DNA of 10,199 nt from Alectoria sarmentosa (taxonomy: Eukaryota; Ascomycota; Lecanoromycetes; Lecanorales; Parmeliaceae), in assembly GCA_009733775.1 (NCBI GenBank), contig WOGZ01000639.1:1-10199 (forward strand), read 5' to 3'. Both the position numbers and the translations under genes were made by a program. The notes below the pieces were generated by a model. It worked only from the letters and a program-made list of their open reading frames with translations, was not told the DNA's origin and searched no databases. Positions 1-7,500 of this stretch are shown here, one piece after another; position 1 is the stretch's first letter; each line of letters starts with the position of its first letter.

Positions 1-160
1 AGAACAAAAACATGTTGAGAATAAAAACATGTTGAAAACAAAAACATGTTGAAAATATGTTGAAAACATGTTGAAAACATGTTGAAAAAAAAAACATGTT
101 AAAAACATGTTGAAATTAAAAACATGTTGAATATATGTTGAAAATATGTTGAAAAGATAT
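1..160. repeat. Minisatellite array with an AAAACATGTTG unit
   Basis: An 11-bp unit centred on the palindrome ACATGT recurs with variable A-rich spacing; eight ACATGT copies lie in the first 130 bases. Several units read ATATGT instead, a single C-to-T change in CpA context. The array degenerates towards about 300. Unlike the rest of the AT-rich block, the first 60 bases have five CpA and no CpG. The array runs off the left edge of the window. Confidence 0.85.
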
Positions 161-647
161 TAAAAGTATATTAAAAGTATGTTTAAATTATGTTAAAAGC
201 TTATTAAAAGATTTTTAATAAAAAATTTATATCGCAATTGTTGAAAAAATGTTGAAATAATATTGAAAATTTGTTATAAAAAACACGATTATGAGAATTT
301 TTGATTAATTGTTGATTAAAGTAATTGTTGATTAATTGTCGAAAAAACATTATATTTAATATACGATTAACATTATAATACGATTAAATTTCAAATAATA
401 ATATGTTACGTTTGAAATAAATTTAAACAAAACTTAATGTTATTATATTTTCGAAAGATTTTAACAATGTTATACATTTGTTGAAAAATAGTTATTATAA
501 ACATTTATATAATTATTTTTTAACAAAGTATTTAATTATGCTAGTAGCCCCTTAAGGTTATAACGATAATATATAATCATAAATATAAAATATAATAAAC
601 TTGATTCTTTTTATTAAAAAATTTATATTTAAATTAAAGTCGTTATT

Positions 648-747
648 AAATCACTTATTTAATAATTCAATTTTTTAATGATATTAAATATTTTATCAAA
701 TTACTTATTTAACAATTTAATTTCTTAATAATATTAAATATTTTATC
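648..747. repeat. 50-bp tandem duplication, transition-only divergence
   Basis: Units 648-697 and 698-747 match at 45 of 50 positions. All five differences are C/T or G/A, again consistent with RIP-type change acting on a duplicated pair. No coding content was seen. Confidence 0.85.
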
Positions 748-1521
748 AAATTTAAATATTTTATTAATTTTATATATTTTTCGTAACATTCACTTTACGA
801 AATAATAATTAAAATATTAAAAATCTTTAATTAATATTAAATAATTAAAATTTAAAACGTAAACTTTTTCAATTTCGATTTTTTTATTTAAATAAAAGTT
901 TATTAAAGATTATAAAATAATAATACGTTTAATTTAATTAAAAAATAAAATTGCAATTTAAAATTATACTATAATTTATAAACATTTTATTCTTATAATA
1001 CGAAGATAATTATATATATATTTATTTTTATTTATTTCGTATATATTATTTTTATATTAAAAAAAAATTATATTTAATCGAAAAATCGAGTTAAACGCGA
1101 GTAATCGAAATAAATAAAACTTAATATTTACATTATATATATATTCGAAAAACGTAAACAAATTTTATTAAAAAGTTCTAATAATTATTAAAATATAATA
1201 TTAATAATATTAAATAACTTTTATATATTAATATAATTGTATATTTAAATAATTTTTTATTATATTAATATATTTAAATAATGAATTTTTAAATATGCTA
1301 ATTTAAAAATATTAATTAATAAACGACATTTTACAAATTCTTTACTTTTATTAATAATGTGAAATTAATTTAAATTTTAAAACTATTTATAATTTCCTTA
1401 ACAATTTTTATTATAATTCGAGGTTAATAGTTTTATTGATATTACGATTTATTATAAATTAAAATTAGTTTTATAATTTAGTTTTACATTAGCGTGTTAA
1501 ATTATAATTTAATCTTTTACT

Positions 1522-1544
1522 TATATATATATATATATATATAT
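1522..1544. repeat. TA dinucleotide microsatellite
   Basis: This is an uninterrupted run of alternating TA within AT-rich DNA. Confidence 0.9.
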
Positions 1545-1696
1545 TTAAAATTTTATAATTAAAATTTTATCTATATTACGTTTACATATTATTATTAATT
1601 TTATATATAATTTTAATATTTATATGTTAAACTTTTTTGTTAATTTTACTTTTATATAAAAAACATTATTTTATAATCGTTAATTTTTATATATAT

Positions 1697-1767
1697 TATA
1701 TTTTATTAAATATTTTTTGAATAAATTTATATATTTTATTAAATATTTTTTGAATAAATTTATATAT
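1697..1767. repeat. 33-bp tandem duplication
   Basis: Two copies of a 33-bp unit containing ATTAAATATTTTTTGA (first at 1705, second at 1738) are identical over their length, with a few further matching bases at the right end. Perfect identity suggests a recent local slippage event. Confidence 0.85.
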
Positions 1768-1819
1768 ATTTTAAATGTTTTTATAAACGTTATTAAAACG
1801 TAATATATTTTAATAAAAA

Positions 1820-1957
1820 ATATTTAAAAAATATTTAAAAAATATTTATAATTCATTTATAATTTATTTGTAATTTATTTATAATTTATTTATAATTTAT
1901 TTACACTTTATTTATATTTTATATATAATTTATTTACACTTTATTTATAATTTATTT
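1820..1957. repeat. Two adjacent 11-bp minisatellites
   Basis: About three units of ATATTTAAAAA (1820-1847) run into about ten units of ATAATTTATTT (1848-1957). Variants include GTAATTTATTT and ACACTTTATTT, and one unit is irregular. The shared 11-bp period suggests one expanding, diverging array. Confidence 0.8.
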
Positions 1958-2100
1958 AAAAACGTTATAAAAATTCTAGTTTTTTTTTAACAAATTAAAA
2001 AATAGAAAAAATAATAAAATTAAATATATATCGATTTTAAACATTATTGAAATGTGTTAAAACAATGATCGACACACAAGCCGAGGTCGAAATTCTATTA

Positions 2101-2140
2101 ACTTAGACAATTCGAGTTTTAGCGTAAGACAATCCGGCCT
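2101..2140 (+). repeat. Left terminal inverted repeat (40 bp)
   Basis: It matches the reverse complement of 4186-4224 at 34 of 40 aligned columns with a single one-base gap. The inner 24 bases (TTTTAGCG to CCGGCCT) differ at only one position. The repeat is bipartite: ACAATTCG near the outer end is echoed by ACAATCCG near the inner end. Such paired subterminal motifs are often transposase-binding sites. The outer copy may carry a C-to-T change relative to the right end. Confidence 0.75.
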
Positions 2141-2508
2141 ACATTCTCGTCTGCGGACTGAGGCAAGAATATGAACCAGAGCTCAACCTAAGTACCTACC
2201 GAGATGGAAGGACAGTTATGTTCATAGTACTTTGTCGTTGAAAGTTTCGATCCTGTAAACAGCTCCCAATGCGTTTTCATGGCGTCGCTCTTGGCCGTGA
2301 ATCGTTGTTTACATGAGCATTTGCCATCACATTGGCACACTGCTTGATGAGTTCGATGCATAGTACCTTACCCGATCCAAATCTGATTCTGTATTTTTCG
2401 AGGCGCTATAAGCCTTAAGAATGCAACGCTACATAGTGCCATGGAGCACTGCACCACCAAACAACAAATATTTTTCGGAGTGATTCCGCCATCTCATATC
2501 ATCCCGTC
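2141..2508. other. 3' flank of RNase H1 within the element
   Basis: This is normal-composition DNA between the RNase H1 stop and the left TIR. It probably includes the 3' UTR of the gene. Apart from the small Cys-rich ORF at 2188-2361, no domain, transposase fragment or structured RNA was recognised. Confidence 0.5.
2188..2361 (-). CDS. Small Cys/His-rich ORF (57 aa), unassigned
   Basis: An ATG at 2361 opens a 57-codon frame ending with TAG at 2188-2190, downstream of RNase H1 and inside the TIR-bounded element. An in-frame TAA lies just before the ATG. The peptide has Cys at residues 9, 11, 15, 17 and 50 and His at 2, 5, 31 and 48. The stretch CSCKQRFTAKSDAMKTH loosely resembles one half of a C2H2 finger, but the second His/Cys is not at the usual spacing. 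It may be a fragment of a captured gene, part of the RNase H1 3' UTR, or a chance ORF. No function is claimed. Confidence 0.25.
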   Translation of the reverse strand: MHRTHQAVCQCDGKCSCKQRFTAKSDAMKTHWELFTGSKLSTTKYYEHNCPSISVGT

Positions 2509-3823
2509 TTATATTGCTGGGCCCTTCCTCGCTCCATCAACTGCCAGCTTATCAGCTTCGACGTTGCCAGGATGATTTGCATGCCCCTTGATCCATAAGA
2601 AATTGGTTTGAACCTGCAACTTATCTCGCTCCTCTATCTTCACAAGAACGTTCTCAACGATGTCCTTGTTCTCTACCGCTTTGCCGGCTGATGTCTTCCA
2701 TCCATTCTTGCGCCAGTTGATAAACCACGTGGTGACACAATCAATGGCATATCGGCTGTCGGTGATGATTACAACGTGTCGATTTCTAGGGACGATTTCG
2801 AGCGCTCTCAAGATCGCAGTGAGCTCAGCTCGTTGGTTGGTTTGCCGGGATCCTGGTAAGGTCTCGGAGATATTCCTATCACAAAGACCGTCAGTGAAGA
2901 GCTACTCATGTCTCTCCCGCACGGAGAATGAACCTCTTGTCGCCGGGACCGAAATAAACCCCAATGCCAGCAAACGCCCCTGCCGTACCATTCCCTAAAG
3001 AGCTACCATCTGTATGTATGCGTATTGGATCAGTCTGAGATACTCCTAACGGCCGTAGCTTGGTGGCCTGGCGCTGTTCTTGTGTCTTGTACATTATCTT
3101 CCCGGTCTCAGCATCCAGAACAATGTTGGGATCGAACCCATCCTCGTTATCTGAAGGCAAAGGCGCTGTACCAGCTTCGTAGTCAGCCTCTTTGTAATCT
3201 GGGACCGGTGTCTTCATAACATTTGCGCCTTTCTTGTATTTCTTGTTCGCCGGCGGTTGAATATCTGGTTCCGTCGGCGTGTCCGCGGCGTGACAAGTCG
3301 CGGAAATGCCGTCTACTTCAAATGCTGGGCTTTCCGACGCTCGTCTTTCGTCTTCATCCAAGAATCTTTGCGCTTCAGCGAGGGTCGTGAAGCCTCTGTG
3401 CTTTGGCTTCTGCCACCCGGTAATCTGTTCCTGTGCGGATGGCCAATCGGTGTAGATTCCAGGCACCCTCCCATTTTTCACAGCATAAAATTTGGATGAC
3501 GGCGATAAACCAGAACCATTTCCCTGAAGTGGATTCTCGCCAGCAACGAAGCGCTCGGCGTCGGTCAGAGTAGGGAACGATTTGACTGTAATGGTATCGT
3601 GAGCTGGACTGGGCATCAGTCTGTGGCCTTCAGCTTACCTACACATCGCCTTCTTGAAACCCTTCACCTGCTCTAGGCAGTCTGTCCAGGTGTGATAAAC
3701 TCCTGGCTGGTACCCAACGCGAACCGCGTAGAATTTGGGATCTGTTGACCGTTTTCTTTTCGTCCAGTTGGAAGCCCAAGTCCCAGCCGGTGAAGCAGAC
3801 TTAAAGGAAGCAGTGTCGTCCAT
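2509..3823 (-). CDS. Ribonuclease H1, two hybrid-binding modules, three exons, intact
   Basis: This gene encodes an RNase H type 1 enzyme, which cuts the RNA strand of RNA-DNA hybrids such as R-loops and Okazaki primers. The exons are 3823-3643, 3585-2934 and 2875-2509 (1200 nt, 399 aa, TAA stop). The ATG at 3823 is the first in-frame ATG after the stop at 3977-3979 and has A at -3 and G at +4. Residues 22-25 are a basic KRKR patch. Two viroplasmin-like modules follow, at about 30-77 (KFYAVRVGYQPGVYHTW) and 92-138 (KFYAVKNGRVPGIYTDW). After a polar linker comes the catalytic domain, about 247-393. The catalytic carboxylates D253 (HTDGSS), E295 (NQRAEL), D317 (ITDSRYA) and D386 (EADKLA) are all present, as is H376 (WIKGHA). 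The E-to-D and H-to-D spacings of 22 and 10 residues match E. coli RNase HI. There is no premature stop or frameshift. The gene lies alone inside a TIR-bounded island. Confidence 0.93.
2876..2933 (-). other. Intron 2 of the RNase H1 gene (58 nt, phase 2)
   Basis: The donor is GTTCAT at 2933 and the acceptor is GATAG, ending at 2876. A good fungal branch motif, CTGAC, lies at 2894-2890, a normal distance from the acceptor. Splicing splits an Arg codon and restores the frame Asp-Lys-Arg-Asn-Ile-Ser-Glu, leading directly into the NQRAEL catalytic motif. Without splicing the frame ends at a TGA within the intron. The donor hexamer departs from the usual GTRNGT consensus, so this splice may be inefficient. 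Confidence 0.82.
3586..3642 (-). other. Intron 1 of the RNase H1 gene (57 nt, phase 1)
   Basis: The donor is GTAGGT at 3642 and the acceptor is ACAG, ending at 3586. A CTCAC branch-like motif lies at 3603-3599. Splicing joins codons in the order Ala-Met-Phe-Lys-Ser-Phe, which continues the first hybrid-binding module in the form expected for the family. A second donor-like GTAAGC begins four bases downstream at 3638, but its use would shift the frame. If the intron were retained, an in-frame TAA at 3638-3636 would truncate the protein. The intron is inferred, not proven, but the module alignment across it is clear. Confidence 0.85.
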
Positions 3824-4185
3824 TCTATTGATAAAAGTTCGCCTGAAAAAAGTTGGAAGTCGCGAGACTATAACGCCAGAGCCAGACGAGCTCACATGCC
3901 ATGGGATGCCTGACCCTGTAAATGTCAGGAAAGACGCAGCAATATTGCTCTTCACAGTTATGAAGGAAGAGGCGGATCAGAGTACCATGGGCAGAGTTGA
4001 CCAGGTGTCAGATTAGGATTTGTACTTGTACTGCCTGCATCTCAAAGTGTTTAATCATATCACCAGGGGACTGTTCCTGTGGCACAGGAAAACGGTCAAT
4101 ACTGTCTATTGAAAATCGTAAGTAGAAATTATCTTCAGATAATCCCAGAGCTCAGACTTCGCCTGGCGCATAGAACGTACCATAC
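3824..4185. other. 5' flank and presumed promoter of RNase H1
   Basis: This is normal-composition DNA between the RNase H1 ATG and the right TIR. No convincing TATA box was seen. The frame of the gene stays open upstream of the ATG as far as the TGA at 3977-3979, with a GTG at 3955-3953 but no ATG. Promoter identity is inferred from position only. If the element is mobile, the gene would carry this short upstream region with it. Confidence 0.4.
4074..4090. promoter_or_regulatory. Perfect 8-bp palindrome upstream of RNase H1
   Basis: TTCCTGTG and CACAGGAA flank a single G, giving a symmetric site about 250 bp upstream of the RNase H1 start codon. Palindromes of this type can bind dimeric regulators. 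No known factor is assigned, and it could be fortuitous. Confidence 0.2.
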
Positions 4186-4224
4186 AGGCCGGATTGTCTA
4201 ACGCTAAAAGCGGATTGTTCAAGT
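4186..4224 (-). repeat. Right terminal inverted repeat (39 bp)
   Basis: Read on the minus strand from 4224, this repeat mirrors the left terminus. It contains two copies of GAACAATCCGC/AGACAATCCGGC separated by a TTTTAGCGT spacer. It is followed outward by TA (or TTAA), as on the left side. The two ends are convergent, as expected for one element rather than two tandem copies. Confidence 0.75.
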
Positions 4225-4315
4225 TAAATGTCGATCGTGGTTAACGAGAACAAATCAAGATTGATTATACACAAGTCGAGATCAACGTAAAATAAATCGA
4301 GGTTTCAAAAAACTT

Positions 4316-5701
4316 GAAATATAGAATTCGAAACATGTATCAAAAACGTGCTAAAATTAAAATTCAAAAAATTTAAAATTTAAAATTTATAACGTGTTGA
4401 AATATATTTAATATATTTATAACAATTTTATAAATTTATTTAATAATACTTTATTGAATTTAATTTATATTATATATATATATATTTTTTTTATTAACTA
4501 ACAAATTTTAATATTATTTTAAATATTATTTTATTTTTATTAAATATTAAATTATTTAAAAATAATATATATAAATTATAATAATTTTTTATTTTAAAAT
4601 TATATTTAATTTATAAAAATTATAATATAAATAACTTTATTTAATACATTTTTTAATAATTAATTAATTAATAATATATATTAATAATATATATTAATAA
4701 TATATATATAATATAATTATTAAATCGAATAATCGTATACGTTTTATATAAAATATACGTTATCGTAACGTTATCTTTTATAAAATTTTATAAAATTTAT
4801 AAAATTTAAATTTAATTAATTAACTTCGTAACTATTTCGTTAATAAAGATATTTAATAAATATATATTTATTTAATACATTTCAAGATTTTCTTTTAATT
4901 TTTAAAAATTAATTTTATTATATAATTTAATCATTAAATTCAATGAAAATATTACGTTTTTATATATATTTATTTATTTACGTTTATTTAACGACGCAGA
5001 TAAATACGTTTTATAATTTTAATTTCTTTAATTTTTTGAAGAAAAAGATTTAATGTCGCTGCGATATCGATTTCATTTGAGAATTAAATATTTAAAATCG
5101 AAAACAATTAAAATAAACGTTTAAATAACATTAACGAGTTTTGAAAATTTATTTTTAAAAGAAAAATTAATTTGAAAAAACGTTTTAAACGTGTTAAAAA
5201 GGAAAATCGTCGTTTTTAATAAAAACGCGAACTTTTTATATTAAAATTTTATAATAATAAACTTCGCAATAAGAGCTCGTAAAATATTACTAAAAAATCG
5301 TTAATTATTACGTTTATAATTTCGTTTATAATCGAAATATTAATTATTACGCTCGCGATCTCGTTTTTAACGAAAATATTTATTTTTAAAATCAAAATTA
5401 TTTATTTTAAAAAATTGAAATTTTATTAAAATAAAAATGAAAGAGAGTATATACGTTAATTTCGCGATATAAACATTATTTTTATCGAAGTCTTTAAATA
5501 TTTTATTATCGATATTTTAAAAATTGTTTATTATATAAAGTTTTTAAAAAATAATGTTAATAATTAATAATATATCGAATACGAAAAAAAAGATTTTATT
5601 AATATAACGTATAAAAGCTTTAAATATTTTTTTATTTAATTTTGTAATTAATTTAATTAATCGTTATTTAATCGTTTATAAAAAATTAAAAAGAAATTAA
5701 A
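4316..5701. other. AT-rich, RIP-like block upstream of the Gag-like relic
   Basis: Very AT-rich DNA with CpG retained and CpA scarce. No intact gene is present. The part from about 5400 onward may belong to the start of the degraded retroelement, because frames there contain mainly TAA stops, but no domain could be named. Confidence 0.6.
4668..4706. repeat. Three perfect 13-bp tandem units
   Basis: TTAATAATATATA is repeated exactly three times and is followed by further TA alternation. Confidence 0.85.
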
Positions 5702-6302
5702 TAAAAGTTTAATTAAAAGATTATAGTCTTTTAAATTTATTTAAAGAAATTGAAAATTTATTTATTACTTTTAATAAAAAAGTATAATTTTTTTTATATA
5801 AAGTTTTAATTTATATTAAAGAATCGAATTTTAAATAATAATAATATACTTAAATAACGCGAAGAAATCTTTATTATAATTATTATATATAAATAAAGTT
5901 TTGAACGCGTGCGCGAAGAAAACGATTATGATTCGAATTTAAAATCTTTCGAAAATAAAAACGTAAAAAATTTAATTTTGAATTCTCGAGTTTTAAAGTT
6001 TAATAAATTTAATCGTGATAATAATATTAAAACGTCGCATATTTATAAAATTAACGAAGATAAATAAAAGAGCGAATTCGAAATTAAATATAAATTTTTT
6101 ATTTATTTTTATTATAATAAAAAAGATTATATAAAATTTAATTGTTTAAATAAAAGTAAATCGATTATTTATATTATTATTATTATAATAAAAATCGATT
6201 TAATTTCATAATCGCCTTAAAAGCGAGATCGAAAAAACGAGAAATGAAAATCATTTTTTATTATTATTATAAAAAAGTGAATTATAATTTAAAATAAGTC
6301 GA
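5702..6302 (+). pseudogene. RIP-degraded Gag-like retrotransposon relic with CCHC zinc-knuckle footprint
   Basis: In the frame starting at 5702 the sequence stays coding-like although very AT-rich. From 5897 to 6208 (104 codons) only one stop occurs, a TAA at 6065, where about ten would be expected at this composition. The frame is polar and charged (SFERVREENDYDSN), as in the region before a Gag zinc knuckle. At 6104-6145 the codons read Y-x2-Y-x4-Y-x4-C. This is exactly C-x2-C-x4-H-x4-C spacing with TGT or CAT codons changed to TAT, the expected RIP changes. The part from 5702 to 5896 has more stops, nearly all TAA, as would arise from CAA. The true ends, the LTRs and the superfamily cannot be set. 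The copy is non-functional. Confidence 0.5.
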
Positions 6303-6786
6303 AATAATTCGTTATTTTATTGAATTTTAAAATTTATATTAATTTGATTTTATAAAAATTTGTAATTTAATGAAATTTATAACTTTATAATAATGTTATT
6401 TTATCGACGTCGAAAACTTTAAACGATTAAAGCATATATTGTTATAACGTTTATATATTAATTAATTAATAATTGAAATTAGAGTAAATAATATAAAACA
6501 TTATTTTATATTATCGATTAAATTTTTTTAACGTTATTTTAAATATATTTATTTTGAATTAATTGCACGTATTTTTTAATATTAAAACGATTTAATGAAA
6601 ATTTAAAATTAATTTTAAAAGAATTTAAATTGAGGAATTTAATTAATTCGTTATAAATATAAATAAAAAATTTAATATGTTTATAATCGTGTGCGCTGAG
6701 ACGACGCGAAGTGAAAAAAAAAAAAATTTAATTTAAAATTTTTTAAGAATTGCTAAAATATAAAAACGTTTTTTTAAAAAAAGTTA
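6303..6786. other. AT-rich stretch between the two coding relics
   Basis: Stops occur at close to the random rate in the plus-strand frames examined. A short less AT-rich patch at about 6690-6711, followed by a run of A, is the only visible landmark. It may be a decayed part of the same retroelement. Confidence 0.4.
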
Positions 6787-7497
6787 ATGTTTTATTTATA
6801 TTTAAATAAGAAAATTATGTTATTAAAATTAAAGATAATTGAAAGTTATTATATAAATTTTTATATAATTTATTTTAAACGAAATTGTCGAAATTGTGTT
6901 ATAGTGTCGAATATTTATTTTATTAAAATATTTATTTCGCTTAATAATTATGCTTATTTAGCAATTTTTTTATTAAGCGCACAATTTAATAAATAAATAT
7001 ATAATTAATTTTTATAAAAAAGAAAAAAACAATTTATATATTATTTATAATTTTTATGTTATCGTTATAATATAATAGTAACATTTATACGATATTAATT
7101 AATTGTCGTAGAATTGAAAAGTTTTTTATTATCATTTTTATGTTATAATAACACTTTATTCTTTATTATAATTTATTTTATAAAAGTTTCTAATAAACGA
7201 TCTCGTTCACGAAGTCTTTCGTTAACGTTTATATATATATTTATTTATTTAAAAAGCTTGTTAAATAGTCACGTTGTTAATTTAATTAAATTAATAAATA
7301 CATTATAAGTCGACGACGTTATTGTTTTAATAAAGCGTTATATTATTAAGTTTGTTTATCAAATTAAGAATTTTATTAAATCTAATCACGATTTTGTTAT
7401 CGTTATAAAGTTTTTTATAAATAAAATTATTAGTTATATTATAATTCGTTATTTTAAATTAATCGATTTTATTATAAAAAATAATTATCGAAAAGCG
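6787..7497 (+). pseudogene. Stop-depleted degraded coding relic, unidentified
   Basis: This single frame has only six stops in 237 codons (6994, 7006, 7015, 7048, 7096 and 7306, all TAA), where roughly 24 would be expected for DNA this AT-rich. TAA-only stops are what RIP makes from CAA codons. A CRNC pair occurs near codons 34-37, an Arg/Ser-rich patch (KRSRSRSLS) at about 7195-7221, and VDDV directly after the 7306 stop. The frame closes with TAA at 7498. It may be part of the pol region of the element whose Gag-like relic lies upstream. However, no reverse transcriptase, protease or integrase block could be matched with confidence. It is not functional. Confidence 0.35.
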
Positions 7498-7500
7498 TAA

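Larger units (their letters stand above)
161..2067. other. AT-rich, RIP-like gene desert (left)
   Basis: No coding frame, RNA gene or recognisable transposon remnant could be read here. Apart from the listed tandem repeats the stretch is A/T homopolymer-rich DNA with scattered CpG. It may be a heavily mutated transposon too decayed to identify. Confidence 0.7.
2101..4224. mobile_element. TIR-bounded, transposase-less element carrying RNase H1
   Basis: The 2124-bp segment is bounded by imperfect terminal inverted repeats that both start with ACTT and end with CAATCCGGCCT. The next bases outward are TA on each side (2099-2100 and 4225-4226). The match can also be read as TTAA. TA target sites are typical of Tc1/mariner/pogo elements, whereas TTAA would suggest piggyBac, whose termini usually begin CC, so the former fits better. 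Base composition changes from very AT-rich to ordinary close to these ends. No transposase motif was recognised; the main content is the RNase H1 gene with its flanks. This may be gene capture by a non-autonomous element. The alternative is a single-copy gene island with coincidental or independent repeats at its ends. The family assignment is uncertain. Confidence 0.6.

Noticed and set aside
1..160. CRISPR-like repeat array
   Set aside because: The repeat unit is only about 11 bp, spacers are short A-rich variants rather than unique sequence, and the genome is eukaryotic.
2660..4016. Plus-strand open frames at 2660-2998, 3025-3219, 3257-3499 and 3735-4016
   Set aside because: They lie opposite the RNase H1 exons, have no recognisable domain, and are explained as antisense shadows of the real gene.
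2101..4224. piggyBac assignment based on TTAA at both ends
   Set aside because: TTAA is compatible, but the termini do not begin with the usual CC and no piggyBac transposase is present. TA insertion is equally supported, so the family is left open.
6259..6306. A second Tyr-rich run resembling another mutated zinc knuckle
   Set aside because: It is in a different frame from the first knuckle and lacks any Cys-derived codon at the final position.
6787..7308. Two separate intact small genes at 6787-6996 and 7114-7308
   Set aside because: Both lie in one frame interrupted only by TAA stops, so they are better read as pieces of one mutated coding relic than as functional genes.
7195..7330. Possible reverse transcriptase signature (SLSLT followed by VDDV)
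   Set aside because: The residue before VDD is a stop where Tyr, Phe or Ala would be needed. The distance from SLSLT is only about 30 residues, and the flanking blocks do not match RT families.
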